Shown: positions 7,924 to 17,538 of the stretch, piece by piece | Position numbering within the stretch: the stretch's first letter is position 1 | How the letters are laid out: every line of letters begins with the position of its first letter | Assembly: GCA_002686945.1 (NCBI GenBank) | Contig: NYYZ01000039.1 | Coordinates: 1-64,000 of the forward strand | DNA from: Planctomycetota bacterium | GTDB lineage: Bacteria; Planctomycetota; UBA1135; GCA-002686595 | Reading direction: 5' to 3' | DNA length: 64,000 nt | Made by a program: the position numbers and the translations under genes | The notes under the pieces: model-generated | What the model was told of the DNA's origin: nothing | Database searches by the model: none | What the model saw: the letters and a program-made list of their open reading frames with translations, nothing else

Positions 7924-9918
7924 ATGTCGCTTTCCACACGCATCACCATGACCCTCGTCATCGTCGTGGCGGCCTTTGCCGTACTCGATGGCTGGGTGGT
8001 TCAGCGTGTATTCGGCGAGCGGTTTGATGCCCTCGAAGAAAGCAGTGCCTTGACGGACATGGACCGGGTGAGACAGGCCCTTGAACAAGAAGTGCAACAG
8101 CTTGCGAATCTGACCCACTCATTGGCTGGCGCACCCTCATTGCGTGACGGAAGAGAGGGTGCAATGCCCAGGGCGGAGGAACTCATCGCCTTGGACCTGG
8201 ATGTCTACTTCGTGCTAGGTCCGACTGACCAAAGCCAGAACCGCCCAGTGCTACGCTCCCGGATAGAGCTGCCAGCTGAACGGGACGATGCACAACTCAC
8301 CAATTTCCCAAGAGCGAGTTGGTCTGGCCAGCACCCGCTGTTGACCGGAGATCTCAAGCCCCAACAAGACAACGAAGCCCTGCGATCTGGCATCCAGCTG
8401 ACCGGAGCTGGCCCAATGCTACTGGCTGTGGACCCTGCCTGGTCTCCAACTGGTGATGCTCGGGATCAGATCCTGATCACCGGCCGCTTCCTCTCCTGGA
8501 ACCGCATCGCCCGTCTGCGCGAACGAACAAGGATTGAATTCCAGGTCTGGCAACTGGACGGCCAAGATCAACTGCCCGAACACATCCTCCAACGCCTGCC
8601 CCAGGTCACGGGTTCCCCCACACCCCACTTGGAACAGGGTGACGAGAACCTCTTGGGCATGAGCACTTTCGACGATCTGCGCCAAAGACCACAGCTGTTG
8701 ATCGAGGCAAGACTACCGCGAACCATCAGCGCCGAAGGACAAGCCGCCGTCACCTTCGGACGGATTTCAGTTCTCACCGGCGCCGCAGTCCTGGTACTGG
8801 CCCTGCTGATTCTCCTCCGGCGCATCGTGCTCAATCCTCTGGCTGCCCTGACCGACCATGCGGAATCGGTGGGCAGCACCGAGAACATCAGCCTGCGCAT
8901 GAACTCACAACGCACGGACGAACTTGGGCGCCTCTCGGGAGAGCTGGACTCGATGCTCGACAAGTTGGTGGAAGCACGTGCTGCCCTGGTGGACGCCGCC
9001 CGGACCGCAGGCAAGAGCGAAGTGGCCACGGGAATTCTGCACAACGTAGGCAACATGCTTTCGGGGATAGGAATCTCTTCTGATGAACTGAGCGAGTCTA
9101 TTGAGCTACTGGGAACTGATGACCTCAGCACCGTGGCTGCTGCCCTGGAAGAACATGCCCAAGACCTGGAGAGTTACCTATGCGAAGACTCCCACGGCAA
9201 GCACCTGCCTCCTTTCGTACAGGCCTTGGCCGAACAACAGACCACCCAGCGAGATCGCCTACGGCGAGAGTTGCGCTCCCTGCGTCAAGGCCTGGAACAT
9301 GTGGCCGAGTTGGTCCGCGGACAACAGCAGTTCACCCAGCGAGGCAGCTTGACCGGTGAGTTCGACCCCAGTGCCCTTATGGAAGAGGCGTTGCGACTGG
9401 TGGAGCAAAGTCTCGGCCAGGATCCAGAGCTTGAAGTCTTGCGTTTTTTCGATCCCAACCTGACCACGGTGCCAGGAGACCGCCACCGCACACTCGACAT
9501 CCTGGTCAATTTGATCCAAAACGCCTTCCAAGCCATGGAAGGACAGGTCGAGCCCCGGACTTTGATCCTGCGAACTCGCCTGGAAAAGACCATCGCTTGC
9601 CTGGAAGTCGAAGATTCAGGTCCTGGCATCGACTCCGCCCATCTAACCCAGGTCTTTGCCCCGGGTTTCACCACTCGCAAGGATGGTCACGGCTATGGCC
9701 TGCACACCGCTGCCAACGCCGCATTGGAAATGGGCGGCCACCTCGAAGCCAGGTCAGCCGACTACGCCCAGGGGGCTGCATTCCAACTGCAACTGACAAC
9801 TCAAAATACTCACGCTCGACAATCAACTACACAACATATCTCTGTCGCTATACCTGAAACCGTGGCTCCATCTGGAGCGCCCTATGGAATACACCAATCG
9901 AATCCTAGTCGTAGATGA
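7924..9918 (+). CDS. Membrane sensor histidine kinase
   Basis: The order is transmembrane helix 1 (about residues 8-26), a periplasmic CHASE4-like sensor region (FDALEESSALTDMDRVRQAL), transmembrane helix 2 at about 280-300, HAMP, a dimerisation helix with H373 in GILHNVGNMLSG, and an HATPase_c domain. The ATPase domain shows the N box (LVNLIQNAFQAM), G1 box (DSGPGID) and G2 box (GHGYGLHTA). The H box belongs to the HNVGN type rather than the HE type. About 45 residues after the ATPase domain look disordered. The last 35 bases overlap the response regulator gene, so the two products are probably cognate. The stimulus is unknown. Confidence 0.9.
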   Translation: MSLSTRITMTLVIVVAAFAVLDGWVVQRVFGERFDALEESSALTDMDRVRQALEQEVQQLANLTHSLAGAPSLRDGREGAMPRAEELIALDLDVYFVLGPTDQSQNRPVLRSRIELPAERDDAQLTNFPRASWSGQHPLLTGDLKPQQDNEALRSGIQLTGAGPMLLAVDPAWSPTGDARDQILITGRFLSWNRIARLRERTRIEFQVWQLDGQDQLPEHILQRLPQVTGSPTPHLEQGDENLLGMSTFDDLRQRPQLLIEARLPRTISAEGQAAVTFGRISVLTGAAVLVLALLILLRRIVLNPLAALTDHAESVGSTENISLRMNSQRTDELGRLSGELDSMLDKLVEARAALVDAARTAGKSEVATGILHNVGNMLSGIGISSDELSESIELLGTDDLSTVAAALEEHAQDLESYLCEDSHGKHLPPFVQALAEQQTTQRDRLRRELRSLRQGLEHVAELVRGQQQFTQRGSLTGEFDPSALMEEALRLVEQSLGQDPELEVLRFFDPNLTTVPGDRHRTLDILVNLIQNAFQAMEGQVEPRTLILRTRLEKTIACLEVEDSGPGIDSAHLTQVFAPGFTTRKDGHGYGLHTAANAALEMGGHLEARSADYAQGAAFQLQLTTQNTHARQSTTQHISVAIPETVAPSGAPYGIHQSNPSRR

Positions 9919-10669
9919 TGATTCATCGATTCACGAAGCCTTCACCAAGATTCTGGCCAGCGACCACAATTCGCAAGAATCACTAAACGCCGCGCGGGCC
10001 GCATTTACGGGAATATCTGACAAACAGTCCAAGTGCAGCTCTGACAAGTGTGAACTGCTACATGCCCACCAAGGCGAGGAAGCCATTGAGGCCGTCAAAC
10101 AGGCTGTCGCAGCGGGCACGCCCATCGACCTGGCCTTTGTAGATGTTCGTATGCCCCCGGGCATGAATGGAATCGAAACGGTACGGCATATCTGGCAAGT
10201 GGCGCCTATGACCGAGATCGTGCTCTGTACCGCCTGGTCGGACTACAGCCATGAAGAAACTCTGCAGGCCCTGGGACATAACCACCGGCTCCTGATCCTG
10301 AAGAAGCCTTTTGAATCCATCGAAGTGCGGCAGATGGCGCTGGCCTTGCATGAAAAACGCCGGGCGGCAGAGCAGGAGGCCATCCTGATAGAAGATCTGC
10401 AGGCCGCCTCAAGAGAGACCAAGTCCTATGCGGCATCACTTGTGACAGCCAACCGAGCTCTCTCCCTTTCGAAGAAGGCGATGGACCACGCGACCCGCTC
10501 GAAAACCCAAGCCCTCGAAGATCTGACATTGGAACTCCGCGACTTGATCGAAACTGTGATGGGACAATTTCTTGCTACGAATGACCCTCAAGAGATGGAG
10601 CAAGCGATCAAGCAGGCTCAGGGCCTGCTGGCCCGGGCTGAGGAGGCCCGCGGCCACTCGCAGGCTTGA
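9884..10669 (+). CDS. Response regulator with receiver domain and C-terminal coiled coil
   Basis: The receiver begins with RILVVDDD; the likely phospho-acceptor is D87 in AFVDVRMPPGMNG, followed by CTAWSDYS and the conserved Lys in LKKPF. About 35 extra residues lie between the first helix and the second strand, which delays the Asp from the usual position near 55. The DVRMPPG and SDYS motifs are typical of a receiver class usually fused to hybrid kinases or GGDEF proteins. Here the C-terminal 110 residues are only a long helical, probably coiled-coil segment with no DNA-binding or enzyme domain. It overlaps the kinase gene by 35 bases, so output may be by protein contact. Confidence 0.87.
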   Translation: MEYTNRILVVDDDSSIHEAFTKILASDHNSQESLNAARAAFTGISDKQSKCSSDKCELLHAHQGEEAIEAVKQAVAAGTPIDLAFVDVRMPPGMNGIETVRHIWQVAPMTEIVLCTAWSDYSHEETLQALGHNHRLLILKKPFESIEVRQMALALHEKRRAAEQEAILIEDLQAASRETKSYAASLVTANRALSLSKKAMDHATRSKTQALEDLTLELRDLIETVMGQFLATNDPQEMEQAIKQAQGLLARAEEARGHSQA

Positions 10670-11182
10670 AGGCCACAATCTAAAACCCCTCTGCTCTTGG
10701 ACCATTGTCCACATTCTCACACGAGAACTAGGGAAAGCACCTAGAACGAACTCCCTATGTGGCTGATATGGCCGAGCCTACACCGTGCCCCCTTGGTGAA
10801 GTTCTAAGTCTTGCAGGATAAGAGGGTTACGATGGTTCATTGCTCGCCCAATGGCTGCAAGCTTGCTCGTGTTGAGGAGAGTGCATCTTCCCCTAGCCTG
10901 TGCGGGCCAACTTCGAAGCCTCACACGCCTAGTTCTCCCCAACTTGTCCACATGGGAAGTCCTATTTGACACGATGAAAATTCTATTAGGCCTAAGTCAC
11001 TCTCGACACTAGGGTTCGGACACCTCTACTAGACAAGACCTTGACCCGTTGGAATTGTCTGATCTCACACCCAGTCTGCGCTCAATTCCTCGCGGCCCGA
11101 TCACTTTGAAAGCAACACACGCCTGCCAGCGCCACAGCGCAAACGGCCTTCGAGGGCCACTTGCCTGCTAGACTCTCAATGC
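10670..11182. other. Non-coding stretch of 513 bases between the response regulator and lptB
   Basis: No convincing ORF is seen on either strand and base composition is more AT-rich than the flanks. The 10-mer TTGTCCACAT occurs twice in the same orientation at 10705-10714 and 10944-10953. Its first nine bases match the DnaA-box variant TTGTCCACA. A TAGACT hexamer before lptB lies at the right-hand end. No tRNA-like or clear terminator structure was recognised. Confidence 0.5.
11169..11174 (+). promoter_or_regulatory. Candidate -10 hexamer TAGACT, leaderless promoter of lptB
   Basis: TAGACT ends 8 bases before the GTG start of lptB and no Shine-Dalgarno sequence fits between them. Transcription starting about 7 bases after the hexamer would place the RNA 5' end at the start codon. 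Confidence 0.45.
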
Positions 11183-11935
11183 GTGGAAAGAGCTCTGCTG
11201 GAAGTCAATGGCCTGACCAAAAGCTATCGTCGGCGACGGGTGGTTGACGGAGTCAGCTTCAAGGTCGGCGCGGGAGAAATCGTCGGCCTGCTGGGTCCCA
11301 ACGGAGCTGGCAAGTCCACCAGCTTCCGCATGACAATTGGCCTGATCGTGCCAGACGCAGGCCAGGTGAGCATCAGCGGAGTCGACTGCAGCAAGGCCCC
11401 CATGTACCGCAGAGCGCGAATGGGAATGGGATATCTACCCCAGGAGACAAGTGTTTTTCGCCAGATGACCGTACGCGACAACTTGCTGGCGGTATTGGAA
11501 GCCATGCCCATCTCGCGTAAGGAGCGCCTCGCCGAAGCCCATCGGCTCATGGCTGAACTTGAGCTTGAACACCTGAAAGACAATCTTGGAGAAATCCTCT
11601 CAGGAGGAGAGCGGCGCCGCTTGGAACTGGCCCGTGCTCTGGCCACCAAACCCAAGGTTCTGCTGCTGGACGAACCCTTTGCCGGAGTAGATCCGATCAA
11701 TGTGGAGGAAATACAGGCCCTTGTAGGTCGCCTGCGCGAGCAGGGTCTGGGGGTCTTGATCACCGACCACAATGTACGTGAAACCCTGCAAAGCACCGAC
11801 CGGGCCTACATCATCTTCCGCGGCCAGATCCTTCGTCACGGGGACGCGTCGCAGTTGATCACAGATCCGAAGGTGCGCGAAGTCTACCTGGGGCACAAAT
11901 TTGACTTGGACCTGGAGGCCAGCGATCAGGCCTGA
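11183..11935 (+). CDS. lptB: LPS export ABC transporter ATP-binding protein LptB
   Basis: This ATPase powers extraction of lipopolysaccharide from the inner membrane together with LptFG and LptC. The 250 residues show Walker A (GPNGAGKST), the Q loop (YLPQETSVF), the signature (LSGGERRRLELARAL), Walker B (VLLLDEPFAGVD) and the H loop (ITDHNVRET), with a C-terminal tail typical of LptB. The start is GTG 11183, because the ATG four bases earlier is in another frame. No lptA, lptC or lptFG gene is adjacent, so the gene stands apart from its partners. A nearby ABC ATPase such as LivG-type is the alternative, but YRRARMGMGYLPQE favours LptB. Confidence 0.9.
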   Translation: MERALLEVNGLTKSYRRRRVVDGVSFKVGAGEIVGLLGPNGAGKSTSFRMTIGLIVPDAGQVSISGVDCSKAPMYRRARMGMGYLPQETSVFRQMTVRDNLLAVLEAMPISRKERLAEAHRLMAELELEHLKDNLGEILSGGERRRLELARALATKPKVLLLDEPFAGVDPINVEEIQALVGRLREQGLGVLITDHNVRETLQSTDRAYIIFRGQILRHGDASQLITDPKVREVYLGHKFDLDLEASDQA

Positions 11936-12109
11936 GGTTCCTGGACCGCCAGGCTGGACACCCATTGGATCCGAAAGCAGAGGTTGCAGGGCCTTGAGAG
12001 ATGCAAGTCCCACAGCTATCCTTATCGCCCCCATGACCGGCCCAGGCAGTTCTTGCAGAGACCATTCCCGGCTGACCCCCTACGCCCCATCATTTCCCCT
12101 CTGAGCACC

Positions 12110-12862
12110 ATGAACATAGTTGCCTGCGTCAAACGAGTTCCCACCACCGAAGCCGTGGTCAAGGTTGCCGATGGAGGTACATCCCTGGACGAGAGTGGCC
12201 TCTCCTACATGATCTCCTTCTATGACGAACTGGCCCTGGAAGAGGCGGTTCGCACCAAGGAAGCCCACGGGGGTGAGGTCACAGTTCTGACTCTGGGCCC
12301 CAGCGAGGGCACCAAGGAGATCCGTGAATGCCTGGCCAAAGGCGGCGATCGCGCAGAACTTCTGGCCGACAGCAACTGGCTCTCACGGGACTGCCGCGCC
12401 AGCGCCAAGGCTCTGGCTGCCAAACTCAGCGACCTTGGTGCTGATGTTGCCTTCATGGGCCGCGTGGCCACGGATAGGGACAACGCTGCGGTGGGGCCGA
12501 TGGTCGCCACCTACCTGGGTTGGGCTTGCGTCACCGATGTGGTCTCACTCGAACTTGCCGAGGACAAGGGCACTGCCAGGCGCGAAACCGAAACGGGCAT
12601 TGAGACCATCGAGTTCTCCCTGCCTGCGATCATCACATGCAACAAGGGCCTCAACGAGCCACGCTACTCCAACCTCAAGGGGATCATGGCTGCTAAGAAA
12701 AAGCCGCTCGAAGAGAGTCCTGCAGAATTGGTGGACAATCAGGCGAATGTGATCGCCCTGACGCCCCCTTCGCCCCGACCGGAAGGCCGCATCCTGGGCA
12801 CCGGACCAGATGCGGTGCCGGTCCTGATCGAGGCGTTACGCAACGAAGCCAAGGTCCTCTGA
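12110..12862 (+). CDS. etfB: Electron transfer flavoprotein beta subunit
   Basis: EtfB pairs with EtfA to carry electrons from acyl-CoA dehydrogenases to ETF:quinone oxidoreductase. The protein starts NIVACVKRVPTTEAVVKV and contains AMP/adenine-nucleotide-binding segments typical of the family (GRVATDRDNAAVGPMVATYLG; AIITCNKGLNEPRYSNLKGIM). Starting at ATG 12110 gives 250 residues, the usual length. An in-frame upstream extension to about 11984 is Arg/Pro-rich and not conserved in character. The leader is C-rich and has no Shine-Dalgarno sequence. etfA follows after 14 bases. Confidence 0.93.
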   Translation: MNIVACVKRVPTTEAVVKVADGGTSLDESGLSYMISFYDELALEEAVRTKEAHGGEVTVLTLGPSEGTKEIRECLAKGGDRAELLADSNWLSRDCRASAKALAAKLSDLGADVAFMGRVATDRDNAAVGPMVATYLGWACVTDVVSLELAEDKGTARRETETGIETIEFSLPAIITCNKGLNEPRYSNLKGIMAAKKKPLEESPAELVDNQANVIALTPPSPRPEGRILGTGPDAVPVLIEALRNEAKVL

Positions 12863-12876
12863 TTCCCCAAATCAAC

Positions 12877-13818
12877 ATGAAACCCATCCTCGTCTTCGTT
12901 GAACTCACTGCCGGTGCCCCGCGCCGTGCGAGCCTGGAAGCCCTCGGAGCCGCGCGCGCCACCGGGGCCGAGACCATTGCCATTTTCGCTGGCGAAGGGT
13001 CCAATTCCACATCCTGCAACGGTGCCCAGAAAGCCATCGCCCTCTCAGGCGATGACTCAAGCTCCGATGCCCTTGCTAGCGCCCTTGCTGAAGCGGTCAA
13101 GAGCAATGACTGCAGCGGATTCATGGCAGCCGCCAGCAGCGCGGGCCGCGATCTGGCCCCGCGGGTTGCCGCACACCTCGATGCAGTACTCTTCAGCGAT
13201 TGCATCGGAATCACCGCCGCAGACGATCAACTCAATGCACGTCGGCCCTGGTTGGCGGGCAAGGTCATCGCAGATCTTGCCTCCAACGCCAGTGTTTTTT
13301 GCGCCACGACACGCCTGAACGTGTTTACCTCCAGTGAAGAAACTGGGCCTGACGTCTGCGAGACAGCTGCGATCAGCGCAGAACCCAAGGCCCGTGTGGT
13401 TTCAGTGGAAGCCAAGGCCAGCGCGCAACTGGACGTACAGGAAGCACCGGTTGTGATCTCTGGCGGACGAGGAATGGGCGAACCAGAACAATTCAGTCTG
13501 CTCGAAGGACTTGCCGCTGCCTTCGGTAATGCAACCGTGGGTGCCAGTCGCGCAGTGGTGGACGCCGGGTGGCGACCCCATGCCGAGCAGGTAGGCCAGA
13601 CCGGCAAGACCGTCTCACCCCAGCTCTACTTTGCGGTGGGCATTTCGGGAGCCATCCAACACCTGGCTGGCATGCGCACCAGCGGTGTGATTGTAGCGAT
13701 CAACAAAGATGCGGAAGCACCGATCTTCAAAGTAGCGGACTATGGCATCGTTGGTGACGCCCTGGAAATCCTACCAGTGCTGACCGAGGCGATCCAAGAG
13801 ATCAAAGCCGAGGCTTGA
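12877..13818 (+). CDS. etfA: Electron transfer flavoprotein alpha subunit
   Basis: The 313-residue protein has the N-terminal ETF domain and the C-terminal FAD-binding domain. Recognisable FAD-domain parts are [45 protein letters not shown] and [22 protein letters not shown]. The length is normal. It forms the functional heterodimer with the product of the upstream etfB and probably serves FadE encoded at 678-3098. Its stop is 15 bases from the convergent stop of a sulfatase-like gene. Confidence 0.95.
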   Translation: MKPILVFVELTAGAPRRASLEALGAARATGAETIAIFAGEGSNSTSCNGAQKAIALSGDDSSSDALASALAEAVKSNDCSGFMAAASSAGRDLAPRVAAHLDAVLFSDCIGITAADDQLNARRPWLAGKVIADLASNASVFCATTRLNVFTSSEETGPDVCETAAISAEPKARVVSVEAKASAQLDVQEAPVVISGGRGMGEPEQFSLLEGLAAAFGNATVGASRAVVDAGWRPHAEQVGQTGKTVSPQLYFAVGISGAIQHLAGMRTSGVIVAINKDAEAPIFKVADYGIVGDALEILPVLTEAIQEIKAEA

Positions 13819-13833
13819 GCCTGGCCGGGAGCA

Positions 13834-15246
13834 TTACTTCTCCCCTCCTCCATAGCCACTGGCACGTATTGCTTGATCCAAAGCGGGCGGTAGCTCAATC
13901 GGCTGATGCGGGTATTGATGTTGCTCGGAGACGAGTTGGATAGTTCTTAGTTCAGCCTGGAGGGCTCGCAAGAGCTCGGGCCCCAGCCCCTGACTCAAGT
14001 CCCGCTGAGGATTGCGCTCTTCTTGATCCCGATCGAGATCGAACCAAACCGTATCGCCGGTGACTTCGTTCCAAACCAACTTGCCCGAGCCACTGATCAC
14101 GCTGCGCATGCGATTCTGATCCGCCAGAAGTTCGCTCAGGGCCGCCCTCGGGGCACTGCCCTCCCCTGTGGCCAAGGGGGCAAGACTGACGCCTACGAAT
14201 TGGTTGGTGGGAGGTAACCCTGAGAGTTCCATCAGAGTCGGGCCCAGGTCCACCATGCGCGAGATGTCCTCGACCACGACTCCAGCAGGCAGCTGACCCG
14301 GGGCACGGATTACCAGCGGAATGTCAATTGCCTCCCCATACAAGGTACGCCGATGACCCTTGCCACCGTGGTCAAAGAACTCCGTGCCGTGGTCACTGGT
14401 AACCGCCACAATCGTGTCGTCTGCCAAATCCAGATCGTCCAACAGCTCAAGCAAACGTTTCACATGGGCGTCACACCACATGATCTCGCCGTCATAGAGC
14501 GCAACCAACTGGTGAAGATCCTTTTTCTCCATGGTGCGGTTGATGCGCTGGTCAAAGAAGAACTCGCGACCGTCGACGAATCCCTCGTAGCCAGGATCAC
14601 CAAAACGCGCGTCAAACGGATCGGGTGGCACAAAATCAAAGTGTGCATCCCACAAGTGAACAAAGAGAAAGAAGGGCTCTTGACTGTGCTCTTGCAACCA
14701 GGCCGACGCCGCATCCACCACTCCTGGATTTGTGACCCCGTGGTGTGAACGCCGATGGGCGACTGGATCCCCAGCCCACTCTCCCACGCTTTGTCCGCCC
14801 ATGCTTGCAGCCAGATCAGGCACACAAAAACGATACTCATCAAAGCCCTGACCCAACCCAAATGCCGGGTGCAAGTAAGGTCCCGCGAAGAAGCCACCGG
14901 TACCATAGCCCGCAGTCTGGAACCGCTCGGCCAAGGTCACTATGCCGTCCGGCAGGGCGTTGTCCGTCCCGTCCACGCAACCGTGCACCGAATCCGGCAA
15001 GGAGCTGAACATGGCTGCGTGGGCCGGCAAAGTCCAAGGAGCGCTTGAGACGTGGCGCGCAAATCGCACGCCCTCGGCAGCCAGGGCGTCAATGGTTGGC
15101 GTTGTGTTGCGCTCATAGCCATAGCACGACAGATGATCCGCGCGCAGCATGTCAATGGAGATCAAGAGCACACTGGGCTGGCGCTGCTCCACACCACAGG
15201 CGACAAGAGCAGGCAAGAGGATCATCGGGACTGTGCGCAGCATCAT
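13834..15246 (-). CDS. Sulfatase-like lipoprotein of the alkaline phosphatase superfamily
   Basis: A lipobox (LVAC, Cys17) suggests export and lipid anchoring. The metal-binding start ISIDMLRADHLSCYGY and the distal DHGTEFFDHGGKGH are those of type I sulfatases and related phosphoesterases. The nucleophile region reads SSAPWTLPAH (residues 67-76) instead of the formylglycine motif C/S-x-P-x-R. Many family members share this PWTxP form, so Thr72 may be the nucleophile and formylglycine maturation is not expected. The substrate is unknown. It is the last gene of a four-gene minus-strand operon and lies 36 bases after the GT-C/TPR gene. Confidence 0.85.
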   Translation of the reverse strand: MMLRTVPMILLPALVACGVEQRQPSVLLISIDMLRADHLSCYGYERNTTPTIDALAAEGVRFARHVSSAPWTLPAHAAMFSSLPDSVHGCVDGTDNALPDGIVTLAERFQTAGYGTGGFFAGPYLHPAFGLGQGFDEYRFCVPDLAASMGGQSVGEWAGDPVAHRRSHHGVTNPGVVDAASAWLQEHSQEPFFLFVHLWDAHFDFVPPDPFDARFGDPGYEGFVDGREFFFDQRINRTMEKKDLHQLVALYDGEIMWCDAHVKRLLELLDDLDLADDTIVAVTSDHGTEFFDHGGKGHRRTLYGEAIDIPLVIRAPGQLPAGVVVEDISRMVDLGPTLMELSGLPPTNQFVGVSLAPLATGEGSAPRAALSELLADQNRMRSVISGSGKLVWNEVTGDTVWFDLDRDQEERNPQRDLSQGLGPELLRALQAELRTIQLVSEQHQYPHQPIELPPALDQAIRASGYGGGEK

Positions 15247-15282
15247 CAGCAGGGTACGGAGTCAGGGAACAACTGGTGAGGC

Positions 15283-17538
15283 CTAAGGCGTCTCGATCCA
15301 GGCCTCTTCCCGGCCATAGGCAGCTTGGCGCTCGAGCAGACCCGCACGCATCTCCTCGGGCCAGTCAGCGCCAAGATCAAGAGCGCGGACAATCGTCCCC
15401 TGGGCCGCAGAAAAGTCACCCGCAGCCGCCTGGGCCGCGGCCAGGGTGTCGAGGGAATCAGGGCTCGGCGGGTCTGGCAGGTGGTCCTGGAGCAATTCCA
15501 GGGCCCGTACCCCATCGCGCAGTTCGGCGTCAGGAGTCGTGGCCAGGAGCCAGGCGCACAGAGAGCGGATGGCCCAAAGCTCCGGGGTCTCTGCCAGCCA
15601 CACTTCCAGCAACTCCACCAACTCCACACTCAACCCAGCCCGCAGCAACTGACGCACCAGCAAGTCCCGACCCGGTTGATGGTCCGGACCATGAACCAAA
15701 GTCTCGCGAGCCAACTTCAGGGCTCGCTGATCATCTCCGAGCATTTCCGCAGCCAGCCCACAGGTGTAGAGCACATCGGGTTCCGTGGGCGCAAGGTCCT
15801 GAGCATTGTCCAAGATCCCCAGAGCCTGCCCGGCCGCATCGGCCTGCAGCAGAGCAGCGCCCCAACCCTGGAGCGCTCGCCAATCCAGAGGGTTCGCCTG
15901 TGCGGCCGCTTCAAAGCGCTCAAGCGCCGCGGGCAAGTGCCCAGCTTGCGCCAAAGCGACAGCTACTCGCCTTTGCAGATTGCCATCGCCAGGACTTTGA
16001 TCCGCCAGAGCCAAAAGGGCGGCCAGCCCTTCGTCGCCACCCCTCAACTCCGCCAACAGAATTGCTGCTCGCGCCTCCCCCGCCTGATCTGCAAGCAATG
16101 CCTGGGCACTGGCCGCCTCGCGATTGCCCAGATCCGAGTAGGCCTGGGCCAGAGCCAGGTGAAAGCCCCCGCGCCAACGATCAGAATCGTCCCAGCCAAT
16201 CCTCTCCACCACCAAAGAGATCCCGATCAACAGGGCCGCAGCAGCAAGCCAACGCGATCGCTGCATGACCGCCAGGGAGACACCACCCGCAACCAAGAAA
16301 CTCGCAGCGGGCACGACCGGCAGGCGGTAGCGCGGGGTGTACCAAAAGACCACCACCACGCCCAGAGCTGAAAGCGTCAGCAGCAACGCTGGCAGCAAGC
16401 AGCGCGCATTCCTACGCAGACCCAACAGGCCTGCCAGAATTCCGAGGGCCACTACCAGATGACTGGGCAAGGGCGCCAACCAGAGGGTCGGCAGCACTTC
16501 TTCACGCTCCAGGGTGACCAAGTCGATGTCTCCGTAGTTGCGTCCCCCGAGGAACAGGGCGCCCTTGCGCAGAGCCAGCCCGAAGGCCCGTTTGGGTTCG
16601 GACTTCCACCACTCAAGGCCGCGCGAGAAAAAGTGCCCGCTCACATCCGACCAGCCCGCATCAGGTCCCAGGGCAACTCGCGTCTGCTCCAGAGCCTCCC
16701 GCTGGTGGACACTCTTGTCCATGGAGAGGCCGGAACCCGTGATGATCCCATCCGCACGGAAGTTGTTTCCATGGTAGAAGGTCACCCCGGCATGGGCCGT
16801 CACCGGAATCAAGTCTCCGCTAGCCGCCAGGTTGTGAAGGGTCGCGGGAGCGATGCAGACGACCGCCGCGAAGGCGGCGCCCATTCCAGCCTTCGCCCCG
16901 GCAATCCAAACAACCCAAAGAACCAGCAAGAGGAGCAGTGGCAACATCACCGGCCAGGCCAGGGTCGTCACGCCAGCTGCTGCTCCCAGCCAAAGAGCGC
17001 GACGCAGATCCGGCTGCAACACACAGGCGACGGTCCTTTCGATCACCCAGGCCACGAGCAGCAACTGCAGAGAACCGGACAGGACCCTACCGGGGGCGTG
17101 AGCGCATTCGGTGCTGAAGAGCACCAGCCCCGCAGCCAGGGCCGGGGCAGTAGCGCCCCCAAAAGCCTTCATCACTGCACGACCCACCAAAGCCGCAGCC
17201 CCAAGCACGAACACACCACCAAGCACCTGCCAGGCCAAGAGGCCACCTCCCAGAGCTCGCACCAAGCCCACCACGTAGGGCGCTAGGGGTGCACCGAAGA
17301 AAGGCATGTCGCCGATCAGCTCTCCGCGGGCGATGCGTCCGGCCCACTCCCAGTTGTGCGCCGCGTCCACCCGGGGCACATGACTCAATGGATTTTGCGC
17401 CCAGTCCTGAACGCGAATCAGAATCTGCACCAGGAGACCTGCCAAGAGCACGAGCAAGAGACGTTGTTGACCCGCACTGTTCTGAGCAAGATTTGGTTGA
17501 GCAGGATCAGGCCTTGTGGAATCAAGAGCCCCCATCAC
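15283..17538 (-). CDS. GT-C-type membrane glycosyltransferase-like protein fused to TPR repeats
   Basis: The N-terminal half (about residues 25-460) has around ten hydrophobic helices and an acidic first luminal loop (RVDAAHNWEWAGRIARGE), as in dolichyl/undecaprenyl-phosphate-sugar mannosyltransferase (PMT/ArnT) folds. The C-terminal 290 residues are TPR-like, for example GNLQRRVAVALAQAGHLPAALERFEAAAQANP. The fusion resembles membrane proteins involved in protein O-glycosylation, but the donor and target are unknown. The start ATG at 17538 overlaps the stop of the FG-GAP gene by 4 bases, showing operon coupling. Confidence 0.72.
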   Translation of the reverse strand: MMGALDSTRPDPAQPNLAQNSAGQQRLLLVLLAGLLVQILIRVQDWAQNPLSHVPRVDAAHNWEWAGRIARGELIGDMPFFGAPLAPYVVGLVRALGGGLLAWQVLGGVFVLGAAALVGRAVMKAFGGATAPALAAGLVLFSTECAHAPGRVLSGSLQLLLVAWVIERTVACVLQPDLRRALWLGAAAGVTTLAWPVMLPLLLLLVLWVVWIAGAKAGMGAAFAAVVCIAPATLHNLAASGDLIPVTAHAGVTFYHGNNFRADGIITGSGLSMDKSVHQREALEQTRVALGPDAGWSDVSGHFFSRGLEWWKSEPKRAFGLALRKGALFLGGRNYGDIDLVTLEREEVLPTLWLAPLPSHLVVALGILAGLLGLRRNARCLLPALLLTLSALGVVVVFWYTPRYRLPVVPAASFLVAGGVSLAVMQRSRWLAAAALLIGISLVVERIGWDDSDRWRGGFHLALAQAYSDLGNREAASAQALLADQAGEARAAILLAELRGGDEGLAALLALADQSPGDGNLQRRVAVALAQAGHLPAALERFEAAAQANPLDWRALQGWGAALLQADAAGQALGILDNAQDLAPTEPDVLYTCGLAAEMLGDDQRALKLARETLVHGPDHQPGRDLLVRQLLRAGLSVELVELLEVWLAETPELWAIRSLCAWLLATTPDAELRDGVRALELLQDHLPDPPSPDSLDTLAAAQAAAGDFSAAQGTIVRALDLGADWPEEMRAGLLERQAAYGREEAWIETP

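Noticed and set aside
15045-16268. A 407-codon plus-strand frame opposite the GT-C/TPR gene
   Set aside because: It is Pro/Arg/Gln-rich, has no domain pattern, and lies antisense to a well-supported coding region.
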